Below are positions 25,958-35,905 of a stretch of DNA of 64,000 nucleotides, piece after piece. Source of the stretch: an uncultured Burkholderiales bacterium. Lineage in GTDB: Bacteria > Pseudomonadota > Gammaproteobacteria > Burkholderiales > Burkholderiaceae_C. Made by a program: the position numbers and the translations under genes. Location of the stretch: NCBI GenBank assembly GCA_943908475.1, contig CALTTG010000012.1, forward strand, positions 1 through 64,000, given 5' to 3'. The notes under the pieces were generated by a model. The model was not told the DNA's origin, made no database searches, and was given only the letters and a program-made list of their open reading frames with translations. How positions within the stretch are numbered: position 1 is the stretch's first letter; the number at the start of each line of letters is the position of its first letter.

Positions 25958-26602
25958 TCAGTCCCAGATCAGGAATTCCACAGGCGTGGGGTTGTAGTCG
26001 TTGCAGGGGTTGTTGAGCTGGGGGCAGTTGGACACCAGCATCCACAGGTCCATCTCGGCCTGGAACTCGACGTACTTGCCCGGCGCGGACAAGCCATCGT
26101 CGAACTTCAATTGCCCGTCAGGCGTGACCGGCACATTCATGAAGAAATTCACGTTGGGCACCAGGTCTCGCTTGCTCAACCCAGCGTCGACTTGGGCCAT
26201 GGCCAGCAGGTAGTTGTCGCGACACGAATGCATGAACTTCTTCTGCAAGGCATAGCGCACGGTGTTGCTCTCGGCTGCACACGCGCCCCCCAAGGTGTCG
26301 TGGCGGCCACAGGTGTCGGCCACGATGGTGAGCATCGGTCGGCCTTCGTTGCTCACCAGCACCGAGCCGGTGCTGAGGTAAATGCCGCCCTGCGCCAACA
26401 GGGTCTGCGTCGCGCTGTAGTGCTCGCCCACCTCATGGCGGTTGTAAAAAATGATGTCCACCGCCTGATTGCCGTCGAGGTCGACGATGCGAACGGTCTG
26501 ACCGGCCTTGATCTCGGTGAGCCAAGGCTCTCCTGCGGGCTGTCGATGCCTCAGGACGGCGTCTGCAGCATCCCGGGCACTGACTTGAAGGGTGGTGCTC
26601 AT
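25958..26602 (-). CDS. DUF1989 protein, probable carboxyguanidine deiminase subunit
   Basis: A 214-residue DUF1989 protein of the type once called urea carboxylase-associated protein 1. Readable blocks include GQTVRIVDLDGNQAVDIIFYN, DTCGRHDTLGGACAAE, the CRDNYLLAM region, and NVNFFMNVPV with conserved His, Cys and Asn. As I recall, the two DUF1989 proteins of such operons form a deiminase converting carboxyguanidine to allophanate plus ammonia. The ATG at 26602 has AGGAGACC upstream. It is packed between its paralogue and the carboxylase gene. Confidence 0.86.
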   Translation of the reverse strand: MSTTLQVSARDAADAVLRHRQPAGEPWLTEIKAGQTVRIVDLDGNQAVDIIFYNRHEVGEHYSATQTLLAQGGIYLSTGSVLVSNEGRPMLTIVADTCGRHDTLGGACAAESNTVRYALQKKFMHSCRDNYLLAMAQVDAGLSKRDLVPNVNFFMNVPVTPDGQLKFDDGLSAPGKYVEFQAEMDLWMLVSNCPQLNNPCNDYNPTPVEFLIWD

Positions 26603-26634
26603 GGTGAGGTCTCCTGGGAGTTGGTCTGCCGTGC

Positions 26635-27444
26635 TCAGCACTGGGCAAACACATCGCTGTTGTGGTGCGCCCTCGCGCATTCCGGCCGGAAGTGACGGCA
26701 AAAGTCATCGGCGGCCGCCGGCCCGCTTCGCCAAGCGGCCACCCCCACCTTGCCGGGGGCGTAAGTGGTGGCAGGGTTCAAGGGGTGAGGGGCTGTCGAC
26801 ATGGCCACGATCACGTCCATGTCCATGCGCAACTCCACCATCGCACCGGCTGGCGCGTGGTGGGCCGCAAACTCAAAACGCCCCACCTCGTCGACCGAGA
26901 CCTTGCTGAACAAGTTCACCGGAGCGATCAGGTCTCGGGCACCCAAGCCATGCTTGCCAATTTCGATCAACAAGCCGTCACGACCGCTTCGGTACATGGC
27001 GTTGCGGGCCGCTTCGAAACGGCGCTCGCCGTACTGTGCTGCCATGCGCTTCGCATCCAGCAGCCCCCCCAGGGGATCGTGCCAGCCCAGACTGTCCTGG
27101 GTGAACGACGCCATCGATCGCCCCATGTCGCTCATCAACACATGACCCCGCTCGTAATGCGCCGTGTGCTGGGCTTTGAGGCTGTCGGGCATGCTGTAGC
27201 GTTCCAGCTTGTCGTGCGCGGCATAGAGCACCACCGAGCAATTGGCTCCCGCGTCCAGCGCCACCAGCCGCAAGGCCATGCCGCGAGACAAGCGCCAACT
27301 CCAGTGCCCGCCACCGGGCACCACCTCGCTGAAGACCACCCGATCGGGTGGCAACTCCGGCGCAAAGCGACGCCAATGCGGCAAAGCATCCACAGGCTGC
27401 TGAGCCGGTGGGTTGTCCAAGGTGTGCGGGGCGTGTTCAGGCAT
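26635..27444 (-). CDS. DUF1989 protein, probable second carboxyguanidine deiminase subunit
   Basis: A 269-residue DUF1989 paralogue of the next gene (urea carboxylase-associated protein 2 type). The shared fold shows in RLVALDAGANCSVVLYAAHD, the LGWHDPLGG block and APVNLFSKVSVD, but the Cys-rich CGRHDTLGGACA of its partner is replaced, so the two subunits are not equivalent. The C-terminus has an extra extension ending HHNSDVFAQC. The ATG at 27444 has GGAGAAG upstream; the ORF could start earlier but without a ribosome-binding site. It lies 33 bp upstream of its partner. Confidence 0.84.
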   Translation of the reverse strand: MPEHAPHTLDNPPAQQPVDALPHWRRFAPELPPDRVVFSEVVPGGGHWSWRLSRGMALRLVALDAGANCSVVLYAAHDKLERYSMPDSLKAQHTAHYERGHVLMSDMGRSMASFTQDSLGWHDPLGGLLDAKRMAAQYGERRFEAARNAMYRSGRDGLLIEIGKHGLGARDLIAPVNLFSKVSVDEVGRFEFAAHHAPAGAMVELRMDMDVIVAMSTAPHPLNPATTYAPGKVGVAAWRSGPAAADDFCRHFRPECARAHHNSDVFAQC

Positions 27445-27508
27445 GGCTTCTCCAATCGGGTGGGCCCTAGGCTCACCCGTCAACAAGACAAAACAGATGC
27501 AGGGGAAC

Positions 27509-28336
27509 TCAGACTTCGGCGGTGCGGGACAACTGGGCCAACAAATCCAGGTCGGTCTTCATGCCCGAGGTCTCCCGGATGCGATCCAGAATTTCTCGCT
27601 TGAGTGACAAGAACTCAGGGGCATGCTTCATGTCCTGCGTGCGGTGCGTCGGCAGAGGCACCTCATAGATGGTGTCGATCCGACCGGGGCGCGGGGCCAT
27701 CAACACGACGCGTTGCCCCAAGTAGATGGCCTCCTCCACATCGTGGGTGACGAACACGATCGTGGACTTCTCCAGGCGGTGAACATGCAAGATCAAGTCG
27801 TGCATGACCTCGCGGGTCTGCGCGTCCAGGGCCCCGAAGGGCTCATCCATCAACACAATGTCCGGACGACTCATCAGGGCGCGGGCAATCGCCACACGCT
27901 GCTGCATGCCCCCCGACAACTGGTTGGGCCAAGCGTCGGCCACATGACCCAGCCCCATCAGACGCAGCAAGGCATCGGCCCGCCCCGCCGCGGCCTCGAC
28001 ATCGGCGCTGCTTCGGTCTTGCGTGTGCACCTGCAAGCGGCGGCAAAACTTGATGTTCTCCCGCACGCTCATCCAGGGGTAAAGGCTGTAGTGCTGAAAC
28101 ACCATGGCCCGGTCAGGGCCTGGCCCCTGAACGGCCGCCCCGTCCACCCACAACTCGCCCCCCGTGTGGTGCTCCAGGCCGCCGATGGTGCGCAGCAAGG
28201 TGGACTTCCCACACCCGGATGCCCCGACGAATGTGACGAACTCGTTGGACGCAATGCCCAGGCTCACATCCTGAAGCGCATCGGTCGAAGCGCCTGGAAA
28301 ACGCTTGAACACCCGTCGAACATCGATCTTCAACAT
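27509..28336 (-). CDS. ABC transporter ATPase (nitrate/sulfonate/taurine type; probable guanidine importer)
   Basis: A 275-residue ABC ATPase. Walker A GASGCGKSTLL lies near 38-48, the Q-loop at VFQHYSLYPW, the signature LSGGMQQRVAIARAL, Walker B VLMDEPFGALD and the H-loop FVTHDVEEA. It belongs to the TauB/SsuB/NrtD branch. The ATG at 28336 lies just after the permease stop (28339). Its position between the riboswitch and guanidine-degrading enzymes suggests guanidine uptake. Confidence 0.93.
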   Translation of the reverse strand: MLKIDVRRVFKRFPGASTDALQDVSLGIASNEFVTFVGASGCGKSTLLRTIGGLEHHTGGELWVDGAAVQGPGPDRAMVFQHYSLYPWMSVRENIKFCRRLQVHTQDRSSADVEAAAGRADALLRLMGLGHVADAWPNQLSGGMQQRVAIARALMSRPDIVLMDEPFGALDAQTREVMHDLILHVHRLEKSTIVFVTHDVEEAIYLGQRVVLMAPRPGRIDTIYEVPLPTHRTQDMKHAPEFLSLKREILDRIRETSGMKTDLDLLAQLSRTAEV

Positions 28337-28338
28337 GG

Positions 28339-29163
28339 TCAGCCTTTCAGGTACAGCCACGGGAAGGCCTTGCGATGGACCCAGCGGAACCACTGATCCG
28401 TCACCAGACCGATCAGGCCGATGAGCAAGATGCCGGCAAAGATCTTGTCGGTCTGCAAGAACCGTTGGGCCTTGAGGATGGCGTAGCCCAGACCCGAGTT
28501 GGCCGCCACCAACTCGGCCACCACCAGGTAGGTCCACGCCCAGCCCATGGTCACCCGCAAGGTGTCGAGCAGGGCGGGCCGAGCCGAGGGGAAGATCACC
28601 TTCTCAATGAGCTCCACCCGCGTGGCCCCCATCGTCTGCGCCGCCTCGATCTGCGCCATCGGCACCCGGCGAACATCCTCGGCGACCATCAACACCATCT
28701 GGAAAAACGTTCCGATGAAAATGATGGCCACCTTGGACGACTCCTCGATGCCCACCCACAGCATGACCAGGGGAATGAAGGCCACCGCCGGCATGTAGCG
28801 GATGAAGTCTGTCAAAGGCTCCAGCACCGCCTGCACCACCCGGAAGGTGCCGATCATCAGCCCCAGCGGCACAGCCAACAAGGCCGACAACAGGAACCCA
28901 CCCACCACCCGGTAGACGCTGATGGCGATGTCACCGGCCAAGTCGGCTTCGTGCCACCAATCGCTCAGGCGCGTCCACACCTGCGAGGGTGACGGCAAAA
29001 ACACCGGATCGGCCCCCGCCACCGACGTGGCCAGCCACCAGCCCAGCAGAGGCAAGACCAGACCCAGCATGGCCAACGCGGCATAGACCACCGAGGGAAT
29101 TGGCCCTCGGACGGCCCACAGGCCAGGCTCCCCGGGTGGTGAGGCAGGTGAAGGCGAGCTCAT
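28339..29163 (-). CDS. ABC transporter permease (TauC/SsuC type; probable guanidine importer)
   Basis: A 274-residue inner-membrane permease with about six transmembrane segments. The ATPase-docking EAA loop reads EAAQTMGATRVELIEKVIFPSARP. The architecture matches BPD_transp_1 permeases of the taurine/sulfonate/nitrate class. It starts 7 bp after the substrate-binding-protein stop, in a riboswitch-controlled operon. Confidence 0.93.
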   Translation of the reverse strand: MSSPSPASPPGEPGLWAVRGPIPSVVYAALAMLGLVLPLLGWWLATSVAGADPVFLPSPSQVWTRLSDWWHEADLAGDIAISVYRVVGGFLLSALLAVPLGLMIGTFRVVQAVLEPLTDFIRYMPAVAFIPLVMLWVGIEESSKVAIIFIGTFFQMVLMVAEDVRRVPMAQIEAAQTMGATRVELIEKVIFPSARPALLDTLRVTMGWAWTYLVVAELVAANSGLGYAILKAQRFLQTDKIFAGILLIGLIGLVTDQWFRWVHRKAFPWLYLKG

Positions 29164-29170
29164 GCCAGCC

Positions 29171-30166
29171 TCACTTCTTCAAGGCATCGGCCAGCAATGA
29201 GGCGTCGATGCCCTTGGTGACATCGGGCGTGCCCTCGATCAGCTTGTTCTCGCTGAGGAACTTCACCACCGTGGGCGACACCGCCAGCAAAGACAAAGGT
29301 TGCGTGGCCGGCCCCATGGCTTCTTGATTCAGCTTGGCATCGAAAAAGCGAGTCCCCGGCAAGAACACCTTGTACTCCTCAGGCTTGAGGCTCACGACCT
29401 TGCTCATGATCGCCGCCGCCTCGTCGGGTTTGGCCTGAATGAACGCCACCGTGTCGAACCAGGCTTTGATCATCCCCACCAGATCCTTGCGCTTGGCCTT
29501 GATGGCCTTGTCTTGCGCCACGAGCAAGTCAGGGATCAGGCCCGGCAAATCCTTCGACGTGAACAAGGCTTTGCCTTTGCCACTGCTTTCGATCTGATGG
29601 ATCCAGGGGTTCCACACCACCGCGGCGTCCACCCGTCCGCCCATGAAGGCCGCCGCTGCATCGCCAGCCGCCAGGTTGACCAGCTTGACGTCGCCGACCT
29701 TCATGCCATGTTTGGCCAAGGCATTGACGAGCACAAAATGCGACACGCTGAACTGCTCGAGGGCCACCGATTTGCCCTTGAGGTCCTTGAAAGACTTGAT
29801 CTTCGGACTCACCACCAAGGCGTCATTGCCCGCCGAGTTGTCGTTGACCAAGATGGCTTTGAGCGGCAAGCCCTTGGCCAGAGGCCCCATCGTGTCGGAC
29901 CAGGTCTGCGAGTTGGCGTCCAGTTGCCCGGCCGACAAGGCCGAGATCGAATCGGTGTAATTCGCAAACCAGACCAGCTTGACGTCAGCGCCGTGCTTCT
30001 TGAAAAAGCCCTTTTGCTCGGCGACATACCAGGCCACCCAGCCCGGCCAGTCCGACACGCCAACCTTGACCTCGGCGTGTGCCGGCGCAGCCGCCAACAT
30101 CGCAGAAGCCGCCAGGACGCCAGCCATCACGCCAGCAGAGACACGAGAGAACAGGGCTTTGGGCAT
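29171..30166 (-). CDS. ABC transporter substrate-binding protein (probable guanidine binder)
   Basis: A 331-residue periplasmic protein with a signal peptide cleaved near Ala31 (APAHA-EV). The mature protein is of the TauA/SsuA/NrtA type: VGVSDWPGWVAWYVAEQKGFFKKHG, then LSAGQLDAN and GGRVDAAVVWNPW. The ATG at 30166 has GGAG nine bases upstream and lies just past the riboswitch expression platform, so it is the first gene of the operon. Guanidinium as ligand is inferred from the riboswitch; aromatic and acidic residues near WPGW and VWNPW could form the pocket. Confidence 0.92.
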   Translation of the reverse strand: MPKALFSRVSAGVMAGVLAASAMLAAAPAHAEVKVGVSDWPGWVAWYVAEQKGFFKKHGADVKLVWFANYTDSISALSAGQLDANSQTWSDTMGPLAKGLPLKAILVNDNSAGNDALVVSPKIKSFKDLKGKSVALEQFSVSHFVLVNALAKHGMKVGDVKLVNLAAGDAAAAFMGGRVDAAVVWNPWIHQIESSGKGKALFTSKDLPGLIPDLLVAQDKAIKAKRKDLVGMIKAWFDTVAFIQAKPDEAAAIMSKVVSLKPEEYKVFLPGTRFFDAKLNQEAMGPATQPLSLLAVSPTVVKFLSENKLIEGTPDVTKGIDASLLADALKK

Positions 30167-30181
30167 ACACAGACTCCAAAC

Positions 30182-30345
30182 AAAAGGACAAAACACCAGG
30201 AGGCCACCTCGACACGAAGTGATCTCCCGGGCTTTTGTCCCGCCGTGGAGCCTGAGTGCCATCGAGGGCACTTGAGGCCGGTTGCTCTCGGACCAGTCAC
30301 GCTGCGCATGGCGACCACTGCGCAACGTCGGAACCCTAGCAACCC
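30182..30345 (-). promoter_or_regulatory. Guanidine-I (ykkC) riboswitch with expression platform
   Basis: On the minus strand the conserved ykkC elements occur in order: GCTAGGGTTCCG (30340-30329), CTGGTCCGAGAGC (near 30295-30283), then CACGGCGGGACAAAAGCC and CGGGAGATC (30246-30221). These match the guanidine-I aptamer I know. The expression platform follows: GGACAAAA (30240-30233), which overlaps the aptamer 3' part, can pair with TTTTGTCC (30193-30186), which is followed by TTTTG. Guanidine binding would hold the first strand in the aptamer and prevent this terminator-like helix, an ON switch. The ATG of the substrate-binding protein is 16 bases beyond the platform. Confidence 0.94.
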
Positions 30346-30387
30346 TTCGGTTGAACGACGCGAGGCCGCCTCCCATGCCCATCAAAA

Positions 30388-30403
30388 AGCAAACGCTGTG
30401 CCA
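30388..30403 (-). promoter_or_regulatory. Sigma-54 (-24/-12) promoter of the guanidine operon
   Basis: The minus strand reads TGGCACAGCGTTTGCT, matching TGGCACGN4TTGCW at all positions but one, with the invariant GG and GC correctly spaced. Predicted transcription start is near 30378, giving a short leader (about 33 nt) before the guanidine-I aptamer. Sigma-54 promoters require an activator; an NtrC-like palindrome lies just upstream. Confidence 0.75.
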
Positions 30404-30410
30404 ACTTCAT

Positions 30411-30427
30411 CGCACCAAAGGTGTGCC
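30411..30427. promoter_or_regulatory. NtrC-like palindromic site upstream of the guanidine promoter
   Basis: GCACACCTTTGGTGC (minus strand, 30426-30412) has the GCAC-N7-GTGC core of NtrC sites, perfectly symmetric in both half-sites. It is centred about 42 bp upstream of the predicted start, closer than most NtrC enhancers, which weakens the assignment. It lies in the 335-bp gene-free stretch 30167-30501, which also holds the sigma-54 promoter, the riboswitch and the ompA-like gene's terminator. Confidence 0.5.
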
Positions 30428-30444
30428 TGGGCCCCGCACAGACG

Positions 30445-30470
30445 AAAAAAAGCCCCGCGAGCGGGGCTTT
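30445..30470 (-). terminator. Intrinsic terminator of the ompA-like gene
   Basis: AAAGCCCCGC and GCGGGGCTTT pair around a short loop; on the minus strand seven T follow. It lies 32 bp beyond the ompA-like stop codon and shields the downstream guanidine promoter from read-through. Confidence 0.92.
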
Positions 30471-30501
30471 GTCGATTCAACGAGGCCTGAGCCTCGACAA
30501 A

Positions 30502-31152
30502 TCACTTGGCGCGAGTGCCCACCACTTCGATTTCGACGCGGCGGTTCTTGGCGCGACCTTCGTCCGACTTGTTGTCGGCCACAGGCTGGGCTTCGCCCTT
30601 GCCTTCGGTGTACACGCGCGAAGCATCCAGACCCTTGCCGGTCAGGTAGGCCTTCACGGCGTCAGCGCGCTTGACCGACAGCTTTTGGTTGTAGGCGTCG
30701 CTGCCCTTGGAGTCGGTGTGACCGGTGGCGATGATCACTTCCAGGTTCAGGCCCTTGACCTTGTCGGCCAGGTCGTCCAGCTTGGCCTTGCCTTCGGTCT
30801 TGAGGGTGGCCTTGTCGAAGTCGAAGAAGGCGTCAGCCGCGAAGCTCACCTTTTCAACGGCGGGAGCGGCAGGGGCCACAGGAGCGGGAGCCGGAACGGG
30901 CGCTGCCACGGGGGCAGGCGCGGGCGCAGGCGTCACAGCCTTGACGGCAGCGGCAGGAGCGGGCACGCCGTCACAGCCTTGAACACCGGTGGCAGGCGTC
31001 CAGAACTGATCACGCCAGCAGTATTCGTTGGTGCCGTTCTTCCACACGGTGCCGTCGGTGGCACGCCAGTTGTCGATGTTTTGCGCTTGGGCAGCGCCAG
31101 CAGACAGGGCAGCAACGGCAAACAGAGCGGCGACGCGGTTCAGTTTCTTCAT
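30502..31152 (-). CDS. OmpA-family outer-membrane protein without N-terminal barrel
   Basis: A 216-residue protein. A signal peptide ends near Ala23 (AQA-QN). A short domain with two Cys (NEYCWRDQFWTP, then GVQGCDG) follows, then an Ala/Pro/Val-rich linker (about 65-100) and the OmpA C-terminal peptidoglycan-binding domain (FFDFDKATLK, GHTDSKGSDAYNQKLSVKRA, GRAKNRRVEIEV). The missing eight-stranded barrel is typical of Burkholderiales versions. It likely links the outer membrane to peptidoglycan. The ATG at 31152 has GAGG upstream. It is divergent from gyrA. Confidence 0.93.
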   Translation of the reverse strand: MKKLNRVAALFAVAALSAGAAQAQNIDNWRATDGTVWKNGTNEYCWRDQFWTPATGVQGCDGVPAPAAAVKAVTPAPAPAPVAAPVPAPAPVAPAAPAVEKVSFAADAFFDFDKATLKTEGKAKLDDLADKVKGLNLEVIIATGHTDSKGSDAYNQKLSVKRADAVKAYLTGKGLDASRVYTEGKGEAQPVADNKSDEGRAKNRRVEIEVVGTRAK

Positions 31153-31378
31153 GTGAATCCTCACGGTGATTGAAGCAGCGGGGGCTGCGAGGAACGCCGG
31201 CACGGGCAAGGGTTACCCCGAGCAGCACTTCGTGAAAACATTCTGCCACACCACCGATAACCCAGCGATTTCCCAGGGAGAGGGGCCCCTGCAAGGCGGG
31301 GACTGTTGCATCACTGACACAACCCCTTTGGGCAGGGGCGGCGCACCGAGGCCGTTCGGGGGAGTTCAGGGGGCGACT

Positions 31379-31384
31379 TACAAT
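31379..31384 (+). promoter_or_regulatory. Possible -10 box of gyrA
   Basis: TACAAT, 68 bp before the gyrA ATG, is the best -10 hexamer in the 299-bp ompA-gyrA gap, but no convincing -35 box lies 16-18 bp upstream. Confidence 0.3.
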
Positions 31385-31451
31385 GGTCGTTTCGTGAAGG
31401 CCCTACAGGCGGTTCAGGGCCCACAGCCTGACGTCTGACCATCCCAAACGC

Positions 31452-34103
<2,652 letters not shown>

Positions 34104-34161
34104 ACGAACGACACCAACCCCTGAGCCCGTCGCCGGCGGGCGCAGTCAACAAGGAAAATCC

Positions 34162-34782
34162 ATGAAGCTGACGAACAATGTGTGGACCGCCGTGGTGGCC
34201 ACTGCCCTGGCCACTGGCGCCCTGTCTGCACACGCTCAAACCAAGAAAGAGCTGGTTCAAAAGCTGGTGTCGATCCAACAATCGTCGCTGGAAGCCACCG
34301 CCAAGGGCCTGACCGAGGCGCCCGCACGCCAACTGATCGCTGCGGCTCAGCCCATCTTGGCCCAGGCCGTGGCCCCTGAAAAGCGCGAAGCCACCGCCAA
34401 GGCCGTGGACGCCGAAATCAAGAAGTACCTCGATGCCGCGGGCCCCATCGTTCGCGCCAGCACCACCAAGGTCAGCCAGACCGCGATTGCCCAGGCCATC
34501 GAGAGCAAATTCTCGGAAGAGGAACTCAAGCAGTTGGTGGTGATGCTGGATTCGCCCGTGCTCAAGAAGTACCAGGCGGCCCTGCCTGAATTGAGCAAGA
34601 ACCTGGCCGAGCAGGTCGTGGCCGACGCCCGCCCCAAGGTGGATCCCAAGCTGCAAGGGGCTCAGGAAGCCATCCGCAAGATCCTCGACAAGGCCACCGA
34701 TGGTCGCCTGAGCCAAGCTGCTGCAGCCCAACAAGCCGCCCAGCAAGAGCAGCAAGGTGGCAAGGCCCCAGCGGGCAAGTGA
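34162..34782 (+). CDS. DUF2059-like periplasmic protein
   Basis: A 206-residue protein with a signal peptide cleaved near Ala25 (SAHA-QT). The body is helical and Ala/Lys-rich with KFSEEELKQLVVMLDSPVLKKYQAALPEL, the pattern of DUF2059 proteins (helical pairs around an ESPVG-like motif). The C-terminus is Gln/Ala-rich. Function unknown. The ATG at 34162 has AAGGAAAA upstream. It lies between gyrA and serC, a position where Burkholderiales often carry such a gene. Confidence 0.82.
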   Translation: MKLTNNVWTAVVATALATGALSAHAQTKKELVQKLVSIQQSSLEATAKGLTEAPARQLIAAAQPILAQAVAPEKREATAKAVDAEIKKYLDAAGPIVRASTTKVSQTAIAQAIESKFSEEELKQLVVMLDSPVLKKYQAALPELSKNLAEQVVADARPKVDPKLQGAQEAIRKILDKATDGRLSQAAAAQQAAQQEQQGGKAPAGK

Positions 34783-34795
34783 TCTGAGCCGAAGC

Positions 34796-35905
34796 ATGAC
34801 GACGCGCCCCTACAACTTCTCGGCCGGCCCGGCCGCCCTGCCTGAAGAGGTGCTGCAACAAGCCGCCCTCGACATGCTGGACTGGCACGGATCGGGCATG
34901 AGCGTGCTGGAGATGAGCCACCGCGGCAAGGAGTTCATCTCCATTGCCCAGCAGGCCGAAACCGACCTGCGCGACATCCTCTCGATCCCCGCGCAGTTCA
35001 AGGTCCTGTTCATGCAGGGGGGCGCGATCGCCGAAAACGCCATCTTGCCCATGAACCTGTCCCAGGGCGGGCAAACCGACTATGTGGTCACCGGCTCGTG
35101 GTCGCAGAAGTCGGCCAAAGAGGCGCGCAAGTACTGTCAGGTGAATGTGGCGGCCACCAACGAGGGCGACAAGCACACCTCGATGCCCTCGGCGGGCGCC
35201 TGGCAACTCAGTGACGACGCCGCTTACGTGCACGTGTGCAGCAACGAAACCATCCATGGCGTCGAAATGCACGAACTGCCTGACCTGGCGTCGCTGGGCA
35301 GCAAAGCGCCTTTGGTGATCGACTGCTCATCGCACATTGCTTCGCGAACCATCGATTGGTCGCGCGTGGGCGTGGCCTATGCAGGGGCGCAGAAGAACAT
35401 TGGCCCCGCGGGTCTGACGCTGGTCATCATCCGGGAAGACCTGTTGGGCAAGGCCCTGCCCATCACACCGTCGGGCTTTGACTACCAGATCGTGGCGGAC
35501 AACGAGTCCATGTACAACACCCCGCCCACCTATGCCTGGTACCTGGCCGGGCTGGTGTTCCAATGGGTCAAGCGACAGACCGAAGGCGAGCTGACCGGTC
35601 TGGCGGCCATCGAAGCCCGGAACGTGGCCAAGGCAAAGCTGTTTTATGACTACGTCGACAGCTCCGGGTTCTACGTCAACCGAGTGGCCCATGATTGCCG
35701 CTCGCGCATGAACATCCCCTTCTTCTTGAACGACGAGTCGCTCAACGACCAGTTCTTGAGCCAAGCGAAATCGGCGGGACTCCTGCAACTCAAGGGCCAC
35801 AAGAGTGTGGGTGGCATGCGCGCGTCGATCTACAACGCCATGCCCCTGGCCGGGGTTCAGGCCTTGGTCGCTTTCATGAAAGACTTCGCGCAACGCCATG
35901 GCTGA
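34796..35905 (+). CDS. serC: Phosphoserine aminotransferase
   Basis: A 369-residue PLP enzyme of serine and pyridoxine biosynthesis. Motifs: NFSAGPAALP at the N-terminus, MSHRGKEF, VLFMQGGA, and the PLP-lysine loop VAYAGAQKNIGPAG. Length is as in E. coli (362). The first ATG of the frame lies in the preceding gene; the ATG at 34796 (MTTRPYNF) matches family N-termini. The 3' end overlaps pheA by 8 bp, starting a serC-pheA-tyrA-aroA::cmk cluster. Confidence 0.96.
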   Translation: MTTRPYNFSAGPAALPEEVLQQAALDMLDWHGSGMSVLEMSHRGKEFISIAQQAETDLRDILSIPAQFKVLFMQGGAIAENAILPMNLSQGGQTDYVVTGSWSQKSAKEARKYCQVNVAATNEGDKHTSMPSAGAWQLSDDAAYVHVCSNETIHGVEMHELPDLASLGSKAPLVIDCSSHIASRTIDWSRVGVAYAGAQKNIGPAGLTLVIIREDLLGKALPITPSGFDYQIVADNESMYNTPPTYAWYLAGLVFQWVKRQTEGELTGLAAIEARNVAKAKLFYDYVDSSGFYVNRVAHDCRSRMNIPFFLNDESLNDQFLSQAKSAGLLQLKGHKSVGGMRASIYNAMPLAGVQALVAFMKDFAQRHG

